This document shows, piece after piece, positions 53,703-63,446 of a DNA stretch of 64,000 nt. A program made the position numbers and the translations under genes. The stretch is taken from the NCBI GenBank assembly GCA_030430625.1, contig JAUIKL010000001.1, forward strand, positions 124,001 to 188,000, given 5' to 3'. How positions within the stretch are numbered: the stretch's first letter is position 1; every line of letters starts with the position of its first letter. Origin of the DNA: Gemmatimonadota bacterium (GTDB taxonomy: Bacteria; Gemmatimonadota; Gemmatimonadetes; Longimicrobiales; Gaopeijiaceae). Below the pieces are notes generated by a model. That model was not told the DNA's origin and ran no database searches. It saw only the letters and a program-made list of their open reading frames with translations.

Positions 53703-54131
53703 ATGAGAACGTATACGCCCAAAGCCGACGACATCCACCACGCGTGGTGGCTCGTCGACGCGACGGACAAGCCGCTCGGTCGCCTCGCGTCCGAGGTCGC
53801 GCGCGTGATTCGCGGGAAACACAAACCCTCGTACACGCCCCACCTCGACACGGGTGACAACGTCGTCATCATCAACGCCGAGAAGGTGCGCCTGACGGGC
53901 AACAAGGCGGACCAGAAGACGTACTTCCGTCACTCGGGGTACATGGGCGGGGACAAGCACATCCCCTTCCGTCGCATGATCGAGACGCACCCTGAGCGTG
54001 TGATCGAGTTGGCCGTCAAAGGCATGCTGCCGAAGAACGCCCTCGGGCGTGTCCTCCGGAAGAAGCTGAAGGTCTACGCGGGCACCGAACATCCCCACCA
54101 AGGCCAGCAGCCCCAGCAGCTGGACATCTGA
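53703..54131 (+). CDS. rplM: 50S ribosomal protein L13
   Basis: Early-assembly 23S rRNA-binding protein; 142 residues, normal length. [40 protein letters not shown]-like stretch, [19 protein letters not shown], and [19 protein letters not shown] are all conserved. rpsI follows after 14 nt. Confidence 0.97.
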   Translation: MRTYTPKADDIHHAWWLVDATDKPLGRLASEVARVIRGKHKPSYTPHLDTGDNVVIINAEKVRLTGNKADQKTYFRHSGYMGGDKHIPFRRMIETHPERVIELAVKGMLPKNALGRVLRKKLKVYAGTEHPHQGQQPQQLDI

Positions 54132-54145
54132 GGACGGCACAGAGA

Positions 54146-54541
54146 ATGGCTGAAACGAACCAGATCCAGACCGTCGGTCGCCGGAAGCGCTCGGTCGCGC
54201 GCGTTCTGCTGCGGCCCGGAAACGGCCAGTGGTCGGTCAACGGACGCCCGATGGCCGACTATTTCCCGCGCCCGACGCACCAGATCCGGGTGGAAGAGCC
54301 CCTGAAGGTCGCGGAGCTCGAGAACAGCTTCGACATCACCATCCGCGTGCGCGGCGGTGGTCTGACCGGCCAATCCGACGCCGTTCGCATGGGCCTGTCC
54401 CGCGCCCTCGTCGAGCACGACGAGGAGCTTCGGGCCGCTCTGCGTGAGAAGGGGATGCTGACCCGCGATGCCCGTCAGGTCGAGCGTAAGAAGCCCGGCC
54501 GACCCAAGGCACGGAAGCGGTTCCAGTTCTCCAAGCGGTAG
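54146..54541 (+). CDS. rpsI: 30S ribosomal protein S9
   Basis: 131 residues. VGRRKRSVARVLLRPG, the central VRGGGLTGQSDAVRMGLSRA, DARQVERKKPGRPKAR and the invariant C-terminus FQFSKR, whose tail reaches the P-site tRNA. Confidence 0.97.
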   Translation: MAETNQIQTVGRRKRSVARVLLRPGNGQWSVNGRPMADYFPRPTHQIRVEEPLKVAELENSFDITIRVRGGGLTGQSDAVRMGLSRALVEHDEELRAALREKGMLTRDARQVERKKPGRPKARKRFQFSKR

Positions 54542-54624
54542 ACCCAGACCTGTTTTTTCCGGCGTCGCTCTGCGGCGCCTCATCCTGACCGGGGCGTACA
54601 TCGGCCCCAGAGAAGCACACGAAT

Positions 54625-55593
54625 ATGTCTGACGTTCGTCTCGAACAACTGCTCGAGGCCGGAGTTCACTTCGGCCACCAGACCCGTCGTTGGAACCCGA
54701 AGATGAAGCCGTTCATCTTCACGGAGCGCAACGGGATCCACATCATCGACCTGCGTAAGACGCTCGACCGGCTCACGGTCGCGCAGCAGGCGGTCCGCGA
54801 GGTTGTCCTTCGGGGAGACCGCATCCTCTTCGTCTGCACCAAGCGCCAGCTGCGCGGTGTGGTCGAGCAGGAGGCCCAGGAGTCCGGCTCGTTCTGGGTC
54901 ACCGAGCGCTGGCTCGGTGGGATGCTCACGAACTTCCAGACGATCCGTCAGCAGATTCGCCGCTTGAAGGAGTTGGAGCGGGGCACCGAGGAGAACCTCT
55001 TCGAGTTCTACACGAAGAAGGAGCGCCTCATGCTCGACCGCGAGCGGATCAAGCTCGACAAGTACCTGGCTGGCGTGAAGGACATGGGCCGCCTCCCCGG
55101 CGCGCTCTTCGTCGTGGACGCCCGTCGGGAGTCGATCGCGGTGAAGGAAGCCAAGAAGCTCGGCATCCCGGTCATCGCGATCACCGATACGAACGCCGAT
55201 CCGGATCCGATCGATTTCCCGATTCCGGGCAACGACGACGCCATCCGCTCGGTCACGCTGATCGCCAAGGCGATCGCGGACACGATCGGCACGGCCCGCA
55301 AGGAGGTTCCGGACGACGAGCGCCGCCGCATCGACGAGATGGAGGCGACGACCTACTCGACCGAGACCGGTGAGACCACCGAGAAGCAGGCGCCGAAGCG
55401 CCGCCGCCCGCGCCGCAAGCGCCGGCCGCGGCCCGAAGTGATCGCCGCCCATCGCAAGGACGACGAGGACGCGCCGGCGGACGGCAATGGAGCTGCCGAG
55501 GTCGATGGCGCCGCCACGGAGGCCCCGGCCGCCGAAGCGGCTCCGGAGGCGCCAGCGGAAGCCCCCGCCGAGGAGTCGTCGAGCAAGGAGTAG
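54625..55593 (+). CDS. rpsB: 30S ribosomal protein S2 with long C-terminal extension
   Basis: 322 residues. The S2 core (1-230) has [30 protein letters not shown]-like [54 protein letters not shown] and GNDDAIRSV. The remaining 90 or so residues are not in standard S2: a basic patch ([14 protein letters not shown]) followed by an acidic Ala/Glu/Pro-rich tail. It begins the rpsB-tsf-pyrH-frr block. Confidence 0.96.
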   Translation: MSDVRLEQLLEAGVHFGHQTRRWNPKMKPFIFTERNGIHIIDLRKTLDRLTVAQQAVREVVLRGDRILFVCTKRQLRGVVEQEAQESGSFWVTERWLGGMLTNFQTIRQQIRRLKELERGTEENLFEFYTKKERLMLDRERIKLDKYLAGVKDMGRLPGALFVVDARRESIAVKEAKKLGIPVIAITDTNADPDPIDFPIPGNDDAIRSVTLIAKAIADTIGTARKEVPDDERRRIDEMEATTYSTETGETTEKQAPKRRRPRRKRRPRPEVIAAHRKDDEDAPADGNGAAEVDGAATEAPAAEAAPEAPAEAPAEESSSKE

Positions 55594-55744
55594 CGAACGG
55601 CGCGAAAGCGTCGATGTCCGGCCCGTCAGGGGCGGGCAGAGGTCCGAGGTCGGACCGAGGGAGGCGGCGCTGGATCCGGATTCGGGGCCGGCCGCCTCTC
55701 TTCACGACCCGGGTTGGCCCGGGTTCATCTACGGAAAAGTCACG
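55594..55744 (+). other. structured rpsB-tsf intergenic region
   Basis: 151 nt without a gene. An 8-bp stem GAGGCGGC/GCCGCCTC (near 55661 and 55690) and CCCGGGTT/GGCCCGGG just before tsf are visible. No T-run follows, so read-through into tsf is expected. Confidence 0.4.
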
Positions 55745-56353
55745 ATGAGTGAAGCGACGATGATCAGCGCAAAAGACGTGAAAGCCCTGCGGGACAAGAC
55801 CGGCGCGGGGATGATGGATTGCAAGAAGGCCCTCACGGAGACCGGCGGCGACATGGAGAAGGCGGTCGACCTCCTCCGTGCCAAGGGCGCCGCGAAGGCG
55901 GCCAAGCGCGCCGAGAAGTCCGCCAACGAGGGCACGATCGGCTCGTACATCCACTTCGACAACAAGACGGTCGCCATCGTCGAGCTGAACTGCGAGACCG
56001 ACTTCGTGGCCAACACGGACGACTTCAAGCAGCTGGCTCGGGACCTCGCCATGCACGTGGCGTCGACGAACCCGCTGTCCGTGTCGCCCGACGAGATCGC
56101 CGAGGACGTGATCGAGCGCGAGCGCGCCGTCTACCTCGAGCAGGCCAAGGAGGAGGGCAAGCCCGAGGAGATCGCTCAGAAGATGGTCGAGGGTCGGCTG
56201 AAGAAGTTCTTCAAGGAGAGCACGCTCCTCGCGCAGCCCTTCGTGAAGAACCCCGACCAGACGATCGAGGAGCTGATCACGGACGTGTCCGCGGCCGTGG
56301 GTGAGAAGATCGAGGTCGCCCGCTTCGCTCGTATGAAAGTCGGCGAGCGCTGA
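55745..56353 (+). CDS. tsf: elongation factor Ts
   Basis: Guanine exchange factor for EF-Tu. 202 residues (short form). N-terminal UBA-like domain ISAKDVKALRDKTGAGMMDC and KKALTETGGDMEKAVDLLR, the EF-Tu contact motif NCETDFVAN, and the C-terminal end VGEKIEVARFARMKVGE. I use the ATG at 55745; an ATG at 55760 would give the minimal start. The frame extends further upstream but that part is the intergenic hairpin region. Confidence 0.95.
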   Translation: MSEATMISAKDVKALRDKTGAGMMDCKKALTETGGDMEKAVDLLRAKGAAKAAKRAEKSANEGTIGSYIHFDNKTVAIVELNCETDFVANTDDFKQLARDLAMHVASTNPLSVSPDEIAEDVIERERAVYLEQAKEEGKPEEIAQKMVEGRLKKFFKESTLLAQPFVKNPDQTIEELITDVSAAVGEKIEVARFARMKVGER

Positions 56354-56384
56354 ACCCCCGAGCTCCGCGACAGGAGAGAGCCGC

Positions 56385-57101
56385 ATGAGTGAGGATCTCC
56401 GCTACCCCCGAGTCCTTCTCAAACTCTCCGGTGAAGCACTCGCCGGTGGGCAGGGCTTCGGTATCCACCCTTCCGTGGTCGACGAACTGACGGAAGAGAT
56501 CAAGTCGCTGGTCGAGATGGGGGTCTCACTCGGGATCGTCATCGGGGGCGGAAACATCGTCCGCGGGGCGATCGCCTCGAAGGCGGGCATGGACCGCGTC
56601 CAGGCCGACTACATGGGGATGCTGGCGACGGTCATGAACGCCCTGAGCGTCCAGGACCTGCTCGAGACGAAGGGTGTCGAGACGCGGGTGATGACCGCCA
56701 TCCGTATGGAGGAGATCGCCGAGCCGTACATCCGGCGTCGGGCCATGCGGCACATCGAGAAGGGGCGGGTCGTCCTCTTTGCCGGTGGCACGGGCAATCC
56801 GTACTTCTCCACCGATACCGCGGCGGTCCTCAGAGCGATCGAGATGGAGGCCGACGTCGTCATCAAGGCGACGAAGGTCGAGGGGGTCTACACGGCCGAT
56901 CCGGTGAAGGACCCCGACGCGGAGTTCATTCCGTCGATCACCTTCCAGGAGGTCGTCCAGCGTGAACTCGGCGTGATGGATGCCGCGGCGGTCGCGCTCT
57001 GCAAGGAGAACGGCCTGCCCATCATCGTGCTCAATCTGAGTGAGCGAGGAGCGGTGGCGAACGCGATTCGTGGCGAGCGGGTCGGGACCTTAGTTTCCTG
57101 A
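56385..57101 (+). CDS. pyrH: UMP kinase
   Basis: Phosphorylates UMP to UDP with ATP. 238 residues: LLKLSGEALAGGQGFGI, VIGGGNIVRGA, DYMGMLATVMNALSVQD, FAGGTGNPYFSTDTAA, KATKVEGVYTADPVKDP. AGGAGAG precedes the ATG. Confidence 0.97.
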   Translation: MSEDLRYPRVLLKLSGEALAGGQGFGIHPSVVDELTEEIKSLVEMGVSLGIVIGGGNIVRGAIASKAGMDRVQADYMGMLATVMNALSVQDLLETKGVETRVMTAIRMEEIAEPYIRRRAMRHIEKGRVVLFAGGTGNPYFSTDTAAVLRAIEMEADVVIKATKVEGVYTADPVKDPDAEFIPSITFQEVVQRELGVMDAAAVALCKENGLPIIVLNLSERGAVANAIRGERVGTLVS

Positions 57102-57139
57102 AGCCCAACGGGCAGAGTACCTGAGAACGGAGAGTTTGG

Positions 57140-57691
57140 ATGCCGACCGTCGATGACGCCAAAGAGCGCATGGAAGCAGCCCTGGACGCCGTGCGACGCG
57201 AGTTCGCCACGGTGAGGACCGGCAAGGCGACGCCTGCGCTCCTGGACACGGTCCGCGTCGACGCGTACGGCTCGAAGATGCCGATCAACCAGGTGGGAAC
57301 GGTCAACACGCCGGAGCCGAGCCTTCTGGTGATCCAGCCCTTCGACAAGACGATTCTTCCGGACATCGAGCGCGCCATCATGGCCGCTGACCTGGGCCTG
57401 AACCCTGCCAACGACGGCAACATCATCCGGATTCCCATTCCCCCGCTCAACGAGGAGCGTCGGAAGGAGTTCGTGAAGGTGCTCCACAAGATGGCCGAGG
57501 AGGGACGCGTCTCGATTCGGCACGCCCGCCGTATCGTGCGAGACGAGATCCAGTCCCTCGTGAAGGAGCACGAAATCGGGGAGGACGAGGGCCGACGCCG
57601 CGAGGACGCCCTGGAGAAGGTGACCCAGGAGTACTCGGAGAAGGTCGACGAGCTCCTGAAGGCCAAGGAAGCCGAGGTGATGGCGATCTGA
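57140..57691 (+). CDS. frr: ribosome recycling factor
   Basis: 183 residues. VRTGKATPALLDTVRVDAYG, INQVGTVNTPEPSLLVIQP, GNIIRIPIPPLNEERRKEF and RHARRIVRDEIQSL. Splits post-termination ribosomes with EF-G. Confidence 0.97.
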   Translation: MPTVDDAKERMEAALDAVRREFATVRTGKATPALLDTVRVDAYGSKMPINQVGTVNTPEPSLLVIQPFDKTILPDIERAIMAADLGLNPANDGNIIRIPIPPLNEERRKEFVKVLHKMAEEGRVSIRHARRIVRDEIQSLVKEHEIGEDEGRRREDALEKVTQEYSEKVDELLKAKEAEVMAI

Positions 57692-57714
57692 CCCCCGTCG
57701 GGGCCGCCAGCACC

Positions 57715-58458
57715 ATGTCCGAGGAACTGCTCCGACGTATCCGCCTGGGCGGGGAGCGCCCGAAACACGTGGCCGTCATCATGGACGGCAACGGGAGGTG
57801 GGCGGCCGCCCGCGGACTGCCGCGCCATCTGGGCCACCGGGAGGGCATGAAGGCGGTCCGGGAGGCGGTCGAGGCTGCGGTCGAGGCCGAGATCGAAGTC
57901 CTGACCCTCTACGCCTTCTCGACGGAGAACTGGAAGCGCCCGGTCACCGAGGTCACCGCGCTCATGGGGCTCCTCCAGCTCTACGCACGAAAGGAGCGAG
58001 CCGAACTCCGCCGAAAAGGGGTGGAGGTCCACGTTCTGGGCGACCTGGCCCGAGTCGACGGTGTGACGCGCGCGGCGATCGACGGCATCGTCGAGGAGAC
58101 CCGCGGAGGAACCGCACTTCGCCTCAACCTGATGATTTCGTACGGGGGGCGTGAAGAACTCGTCCGGGCGGCCCGCCTCCTGGCGGAGCGCGTGCGGGCC
58201 GGTCAGCTGACCCCGGATGCGATCGACGAGTCGACGCTCTCGGGTGCGCTCTTCACCCAGGGGCTTCCGAACCCCGACCTCCTGATTCGTACGTCGGGCG
58301 AGTACCGGATCAGCAACTTCATGCTGTGGCAGTTGGCGTACACCGAGATGCACATCACCGACGTTCTCTGGCCCGACTTCGGGCGGGAGCACTTCTTCGA
58401 GGCCCTCCTCGACTATCAGACACGGGACCGACGCTTCGGTCGGGTCACGGCGGGATGA
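57715..58458 (+). CDS. uppS: undecaprenyl diphosphate synthase
   Basis: cis-prenyltransferase making C55-PP for cell-wall and O-antigen carriers. 247 residues: VAVIMDGNGRWAAARG (catalytic Asp), HREGMKAVREAV, LTLYAFSTENWKRP, LNLMISYGGREELV, PDLLIRTSGEYRISNFMLWQ. 23 nt after frr. Confidence 0.96.
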   Translation: MSEELLRRIRLGGERPKHVAVIMDGNGRWAAARGLPRHLGHREGMKAVREAVEAAVEAEIEVLTLYAFSTENWKRPVTEVTALMGLLQLYARKERAELRRKGVEVHVLGDLARVDGVTRAAIDGIVEETRGGTALRLNLMISYGGREELVRAARLLAERVRAGQLTPDAIDESTLSGALFTQGLPNPDLLIRTSGEYRISNFMLWQLAYTEMHITDVLWPDFGREHFFEALLDYQTRDRRFGRVTAG

Positions 58459-58477
58459 AGCGGGGCTCGACCGGACG

Positions 58478-59359
58478 ATGAACGAGCTCGCGACCCGCGT
58501 GGCGGTGGCTCTCGTCGCGATCCCGATCGTCTTCGGGCTGATCTGGCTCGGTGGATGGTTCATCGGCGTCCCGCTGGCCCTCTTCGCGGCTCTCGGGACC
58601 CTCGAAGTCTCCCGGTTGGGGCGTAAGGTCGGCGCCGAGTCCGATCGCTGGCTCGCGGCCTTGTGGGCCGCCGGTCTCGTCCTGAGCGCGAGTTGGCTCG
58701 GGACGTACGGAGCTTGGGCGCCGTGGGGTGCCGGTCTCGTCGCCCTTCTGGCTCCGGTGGCGCTCGTCTCGACGATGGTGCGCAGTGGGCCGGATCACGC
58801 CCCGCTCAGCCGCGTGGGTGTCACCCTGCTGGCGGTGTTGTACGTGGGGGTCGCCTTCTCCTTCGCACCCCTGCTCGTGGCGCTGCCGCTCGAGCGCGGG
58901 TGGGCCTCCCCGGAGTCGGCCGGACTGGCCGGACTCGCCGTCGTGGCCCTGCCGCTCGCGGCCACCTGGGTCGGCGACTCCTCGGCGTATTTCGTCGGTT
59001 CGGCGTGGGGACGACGACGGCTGGCTCCGACGATCAGCCCGAAGAAGAGCTGGGAGGGGTTCTGGGCTGCCCTGGTCGGGGCAGGGGTGGCCGGGGCAGC
59101 GTGGTCGGTCATCGTGAGGCCGGTGCTGCCGGGTGCGGACTTCGGTGACCCGTGGGTCCTGGGTCTGGCCGGTACGGTCCTGGGGCTGGCCGCGGTGGTG
59201 GGTGACCTCGTCGAGTCGCTGTTGAAGCGCGAGGCGGGTGTGAAGGATTCCGGCACCTTCTTTCCCGGCCACGGCGGGATCCTGGACCGGGTCGACTCGC
59301 TTCTTTTCACCCTCCCGTTGGCGTACGGCCTGCTGACACTCACGACACGATTCGGATGA
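58478..59359 (+). CDS. cdsA: phosphatidate cytidylyltransferase
   Basis: Makes CDP-diacylglycerol, the precursor for PgsA at 21273. 293 residues, about eight helices. The CDP-DAG synthase signature is complete: SLLKREAGVKDSG then FPGHGGILDRVDS. Also WVGDSSAYFVG and KKSWEGFWA. Overlaps dxr by ATGA (59356-59359). Confidence 0.95.
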   Translation: MNELATRVAVALVAIPIVFGLIWLGGWFIGVPLALFAALGTLEVSRLGRKVGAESDRWLAALWAAGLVLSASWLGTYGAWAPWGAGLVALLAPVALVSTMVRSGPDHAPLSRVGVTLLAVLYVGVAFSFAPLLVALPLERGWASPESAGLAGLAVVALPLAATWVGDSSAYFVGSAWGRRRLAPTISPKKSWEGFWAALVGAGVAGAAWSVIVRPVLPGADFGDPWVLGLAGTVLGLAAVVGDLVESLLKREAGVKDSGTFFPGHGGILDRVDSLLFTLPLAYGLLTLTTRFG

Positions 59360-60528
59360 CCCTGCGCGTCGCGATCCTCGGTTCGACCGGTTCGATCGGG
59401 CGGAGCACTCTCCGTGTGATCGACCGCCACCCCGAACGATTCGAGGTCGTGGCGTTGGCCGCGAACCGCCGGGTCGATGCGTTGGCCGCACAGGTGGCCC
59501 GGTACGGGCCCGAGACGGCCGTCGTGGCGGATGTCGAAACCGGGTGCCCGGATTGTGCGGGATCGACCAGATGGAGGTCCGGAGCGGAGGCCCTCTGCGA
59601 GGTGGCGGCGGATCCGACGGTCGACGTCGTCGTGAACGCACTCGTCGGCGCCGCCGGACTCCCGCCGACTCTGGCGGCGCTGGAGGCCGGCCACCGGCTG
59701 GCTCTGGCCAACAAGGAGTCGCTCGTGGCCGGCGGGTCCCTGGTGCTCGCGGCGGCGCGTGCCGGCGGCGCGGAGATCGTGCCGATCGACTCGGAACACA
59801 GCGCAATCCTCCAGTGCCTCGAGGGGAGTGACGAGAAGGCCGTCCAGCGCATCGTGCTGACCGCGTCCGGCGGCCCCTTCCGCGGCCGTTCGGTGGACGA
59901 GGTCCGTAGCGTGCGGCCCGAGGATGCCTTGCAGCATCCGACGTGGGACATGGGCGCCAAGATCACCATCGACTCGGCCACGCTGGCCAACAAGGCGCTC
60001 GAGGTCATCGAGGCCCACTGGCTGTACGGGATCGGATACGAACGCATCGATGCCGTCGTACATCCCCAGTCGGTGATCCACTCCTTCGTCGAGTTCGTGG
60101 ACGGGTCCGTACTGGCTCAACTCGGATTCCCGACGATGGAACTGCCGATCCTGTATTCGCTGACCTACCCGGAGCGGGTCGACGACGGGGAACTGCGGAC
60201 GTTCGACCCCGTGCAGGCGGCGAACCTGACCTTCGAGTCCATCGATCACGAGGCGTTCCCGATGTTCGGCCTCGGCGTGGAAGCCGGACGTCGGAGCGGA
60301 TGCGCGCCTGCGGTGTACAACGCGGCCAATGAAGTGGCGGTGGCGGCCTTCCTGGAAGGTCGGGTGCGTTTTCCCGAGATTGCGGACGTGGTCGGGAACG
60401 CCCTCGACCGCATCGGGGCTTCGACCGTACGGGACCTCGACGATATCATCGCCGCCGACCGAGCGGCGCGAACGGCAGCGACTGAAGCCTCGGAGCGGTT
60501 GGGGAACGCGAGAATGGGAACGACATGA
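59356..60528 (+). CDS. dxr: 1-deoxy-D-xylulose 5-phosphate reductoisomerase
   Basis: Second enzyme of the MEP isoprenoid pathway, feeding UppS upstream. 390 residues: NADPH loop LGSTGSIGRSTLRV, LANKESLVAGG, PIDSEHSAILQCLEG (metal), HPTWDMGAKITIDSATLANK, VVHPQSVIHSFVEF. Overlaps both neighbours by ATGA. Confidence 0.97.
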   Translation: MTLRVAILGSTGSIGRSTLRVIDRHPERFEVVALAANRRVDALAAQVARYGPETAVVADVETGCPDCAGSTRWRSGAEALCEVAADPTVDVVVNALVGAAGLPPTLAALEAGHRLALANKESLVAGGSLVLAAARAGGAEIVPIDSEHSAILQCLEGSDEKAVQRIVLTASGGPFRGRSVDEVRSVRPEDALQHPTWDMGAKITIDSATLANKALEVIEAHWLYGIGYERIDAVVHPQSVIHSFVEFVDGSVLAQLGFPTMELPILYSLTYPERVDDGELRTFDPVQAANLTFESIDHEAFPMFGLGVEAGRRSGCAPAVYNAANEVAVAAFLEGRVRFPEIADVVGNALDRIGASTVRDLDDIIAADRAARTAATEASERLGNARMGTT

Positions 60529-61886
60529 CAATCCTGGCGACCGTCGTCGTCCTGGGCGTGCTGATCTTCGTCCACGAGCTGGGCCACTTCTGGGCCGCGA
60601 AGGCCGTGGGGATCGAAGTGCAGCGGTTCTCGATCGGGCTCGGACCGCGACTTTTCGGCTTCACCCGGGGTGAGACCGAGTACGTCATCAGCGCCATTCC
60701 GCTCGGCGGGTACGTGAAGATGGGCGGGATGGACGACGAGGTCATGGAGCAGATCGAGGGCGGTGCGGTCGACGCGCCCCCCAGGGTCCCCTCCGACCGT
60801 GACTTCGATCAGAAGCCGATCTGGGCACGGACCCTGGTGATCTCCGCCGGCGTGATCATGAACATGATCTTCGCCTTCGGCGTCTACACCTTCCTGGCCA
60901 TCCAGTACGGAGTCCAGGAGCCCGCGACCACTCGGATCGGTGTCGTCACCGAGGCCACGCTCCCGGCGGGTACCGAGTCGCTCGCCACGATCGAGCCCGG
61001 AAGTCGCTTCCTCAGCATCGGTGGAGAGCCCGTCGAAGACTGGGGCGACGTCCAGGAGGGCCTGTTCCGAGCCGACCCCGGCCCTGTGACCATCGAGCTC
61101 GGTGAGCCGATGCGTACGCTGGAGATCGCGATTCCGGAGGCCGAGGAGGATCGCCTCCGCCTCGTGACCTCCTTCGCACCCTGGCGGGAAGCCGGGGTGG
61201 GGATGGCGACCCCGGGTTCGCCCGCGGACCGAGGGGAGCTCGAAGCGGGAGATCGGATCCTGGCCGTCGACGGCCAGCCGACCCCGAACTGGTATGCCTT
61301 CGTCGCGGAAATCGAAGCGCGGCCCGGAGAACGGGTCAGCGTGACGATCGAGCGGGACGGTCGGGAGCTCGAGCGGACCGTGACCCTCGACACCGAGGGT
61401 GTCGAACAGCCGGACGGATCGATCGTCGACGAGGGCCGCATCGGGATCGCGCCGCCCGCGCTCGAGACCACGTACCGCCCCGTCTCGCTCGGTCAGGCGC
61501 TCCAGATCGGGTACGACGAGACTGTGTTCGTGACCGGGGTCATCGTCGGCTTTCTCCGCGACCTCGTGACCTTCAACGTATCGCCGCGTTCCGTGGGAAG
61601 TATCGTCACGATTGGTGAGGCCTCCGGGCAGGCCGCGGCGGCCGGTTTCGATGTCTTCCTGCGCTTCATGGCGCTCTTCAGCGTGAATCTGGCGGTCCTG
61701 AACCTGCTCCCGATCCCGGTGCTCGACGGAGGCCATCTGGTCTTCATCGCGATCGAGGCGATCCGTGGTGGGAGGCCCCTCTCCGTGGAGCAGCGGCTGA
61801 AGTGGAGTAACGTCGGGTTCCTGGTGATCGTCGGGATCATGCTGTGGGCGTTGGGCAACGACTTCCTGCGGCTGCTCGGGTTGTAG
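60525..61886 (+). CDS. rseP: site-2 zinc metalloprotease RseP
   Basis: Intramembrane protease releasing envelope-stress sigma factors from their anti-sigma. 453 residues. Active site HELGHFWAAK in the first helix, two PDZ domains (about 120-320; GVGMATPGSPADRGELEAGD is the clear start of the second) and the second metal site LNLLPIPVLDGGHLVF. Translationally coupled to dxr. bamA, often next in Gram-negatives, is replaced by a DUF922-like gene. Confidence 0.95.
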   Translation: MTILATVVVLGVLIFVHELGHFWAAKAVGIEVQRFSIGLGPRLFGFTRGETEYVISAIPLGGYVKMGGMDDEVMEQIEGGAVDAPPRVPSDRDFDQKPIWARTLVISAGVIMNMIFAFGVYTFLAIQYGVQEPATTRIGVVTEATLPAGTESLATIEPGSRFLSIGGEPVEDWGDVQEGLFRADPGPVTIELGEPMRTLEIAIPEAEEDRLRLVTSFAPWREAGVGMATPGSPADRGELEAGDRILAVDGQPTPNWYAFVAEIEARPGERVSVTIERDGRELERTVTLDTEGVEQPDGSIVDEGRIGIAPPALETTYRPVSLGQALQIGYDETVFVTGVIVGFLRDLVTFNVSPRSVGSIVTIGEASGQAAAAGFDVFLRFMALFSVNLAVLNLLPIPVLDGGHLVFIAIEAIRGGRPLSVEQRLKWSNVGFLVIVGIMLWALGNDFLRLLGL

Positions 61887-62518
61887 CGCTCGCCGCGATC
61901 CTCCATGGCTGGGCGCCGATGGGGGGCGGGGTGGCGGACGTCGAGGGGCAGGTCGTGCCCACTACCGAGGTGACTCGTGCACGCCCGGGAACGCCGATGG
62001 GGCCTCCACTCGTGGCCGGTATCCACGTCGACCTGCGGGAGGAGTACTACGACGTCGACGTCGAGACGCTGTCGGAGGTCGCTCGGCGCCTCAACGGAAT
62101 GCGACTGCAGGGCCCCGGAGCGCCGCCCTCACAGGGGCTGACGACCTACCACATCCGCCCCGAGTGGTCGGCGAGAGCGCAGGGCGGGCGATGCGTCGTC
62201 CGACACGCCCAGATCCACGTCGATGTGGTCATCACCCTCCCCAGGTGGCCCCGGGTTTTCGATCGGCCCGTGCAGGAGCGTGAGGGGTGGGCCACCATCG
62301 ACCGCGCCATCCGTGAGCACGAGTACGCCCACCAGACCCTGATCCTCGACGCCGCCGAAGAGCTCCTCGACGAGTTGCGCGGCCTCGATGCCCGGGGGTG
62401 TTCGGTGCTTCGCCAGACGGTCGCCAGCAAGGTGGCAGTGGCAGGAGAACGGCTCGACCGAGCCCACCGGACACTCGACGAGGAGACTCCACCCAGGCTG
62501 TGGATCGGGGGAAGTTAG
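61844..62518 (+). CDS. secreted DUF922-like zinc protease candidate
   Basis: 224 residues starting at GTG 61844, which overlaps the rseP end by 43 bp; this start is needed to give a signal peptide (RVVALAAILHGWAPMGGGVA). The mature part contains LTTYHIRPEWSA, a cysteine pair, and REHEYAHQTLILDAAEELLD, an HExxH motif in the context of DUF922 (predicted periplasmic peptidases). Activity not established. An ATG at 61919 would remove the signal peptide. Confidence 0.7.
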   Translation: MGVGQRLPAAARVVALAAILHGWAPMGGGVADVEGQVVPTTEVTRARPGTPMGPPLVAGIHVDLREEYYDVDVETLSEVARRLNGMRLQGPGAPPSQGLTTYHIRPEWSARAQGGRCVVRHAQIHVDVVITLPRWPRVFDRPVQEREGWATIDRAIREHEYAHQTLILDAAEELLDELRGLDARGCSVLRQTVASKVAVAGERLDRAHRTLDEETPPRLWIGGS

Positions 62519-62520
62519 GT

Positions 62521-62590
62521 CGGGTTCTAGCCGCTCGGGTTCTAGCCGCTCGGGTTCTGGCCGCTCGGGTGCTGACCGCTCGGGTGACCG
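62521..62590. repeat. 15-bp tandem repeat
   Basis: About 4.6 copies of the unit CGGGTTCTAGCCGCT. The first two copies are identical; the third and fourth have one and three changes, then CGGGTGACCG. It sits right after the DUF922-like stop, between convergent genes. Confidence 0.9.
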
Positions 62591-62624
62591 GAAGGCCGCC
62601 ATCACCTCCCTCGGAGGCTGCTGA

Positions 62625-63446
62625 CTACAGCAGGCTCAGCTGACTCGGTCCCGATCGGTAGCGCAGATCCTCGATGTCCAGGATCTGCGTCGGAACGTCC
62701 TGACTGGCGACCTCGAGATGGCCCTGCCATCCGGCCTCGTCGAGGGCGGCGGCCACGACCTGTCTCGCCAGCTCGGGACGGTTCGCCTCCTTCGACAGGT
62801 GCGCCAGGACGACACCGGCCAGCCGCGGGTGCAGGAGCTCCGTCACGAGCCGCGCGGCGGCCTGGTTCGACAGGTGTCCGTGGCTCGAGCGGATGCGGCG
62901 CTTCACGGTGGGCGGGTACGGAGACATGTGGAGCATGACTTCGTCGTGGTTCGCCTCGAGGACGAGCACGTCGCACCCGGACAGAGCGTGGCGGATGTGG
63001 GTCGTCGGGCGACCGAGATCGGTCGCCACCCCCAGCCGGAGGCCGGTGCACTCGTCCGTGATCGTGACCCCGACCGGGTCGACCGCGTCGTGCACCGTGA
63101 GGAAGGGTTCGACCCGTACGTCCCCGATCAGAAATGCGTGGCCGGTGCGGTACGACCGCACGTCCTCCTGCCCGCGAAAGAGTCGGGCGCACGCCTCACG
63201 GGTTCGATCCGTCATGTAGACCGGCGTACCGTGGCGGCGTGCCCACACCCCGACCGCACTCGTGTGATCGCTGTGCTCGTGCGTGACCACGATCGCGGCG
63301 ATCGAGTCGGGCGAGATGCCGAGTCCGTCGAGCCGGGTCGCGATCGCCTTGGCCGAAAACCCGGCGTCGACCAGAACCCGGGTGTTTCCGGCCTGCACGA
63401 AGATCGAGTTGCCCCCGGATCCGCTGCCGAGGACCGAGAGCCTCAC
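62625..63446 (-). CDS. MBL-fold hydrolase, WalJ/YycJ-like
   Basis: 273 residues from GTG 63446. SVLGSGSGGNSIFVQAG, VTHEHSDHTSAVGVWARRHG (HxHxDH), HGHLSNQAAARL and LVLEANHDEVML are typical of the YycJ/WalJ family, a proposed 5' exonuclease linked to cell-wall signalling in Firmicutes. The start GTG overlaps the upstream stop (GTGA at 63443-63446); a GTG at 63479 would add 11 residues and a 37-bp overlap. Confidence 0.88.
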   Translation of the reverse strand: MRLSVLGSGSGGNSIFVQAGNTRVLVDAGFSAKAIATRLDGLGISPDSIAAIVVTHEHSDHTSAVGVWARRHGTPVYMTDRTREACARLFRGQEDVRSYRTGHAFLIGDVRVEPFLTVHDAVDPVGVTITDECTGLRLGVATDLGRPTTHIRHALSGCDVLVLEANHDEVMLHMSPYPPTVKRRIRSSHGHLSNQAAARLVTELLHPRLAGVVLAHLSKEANRPELARQVVAAALDEAGWQGHLEVASQDVPTQILDIEDLRYRSGPSQLSLL

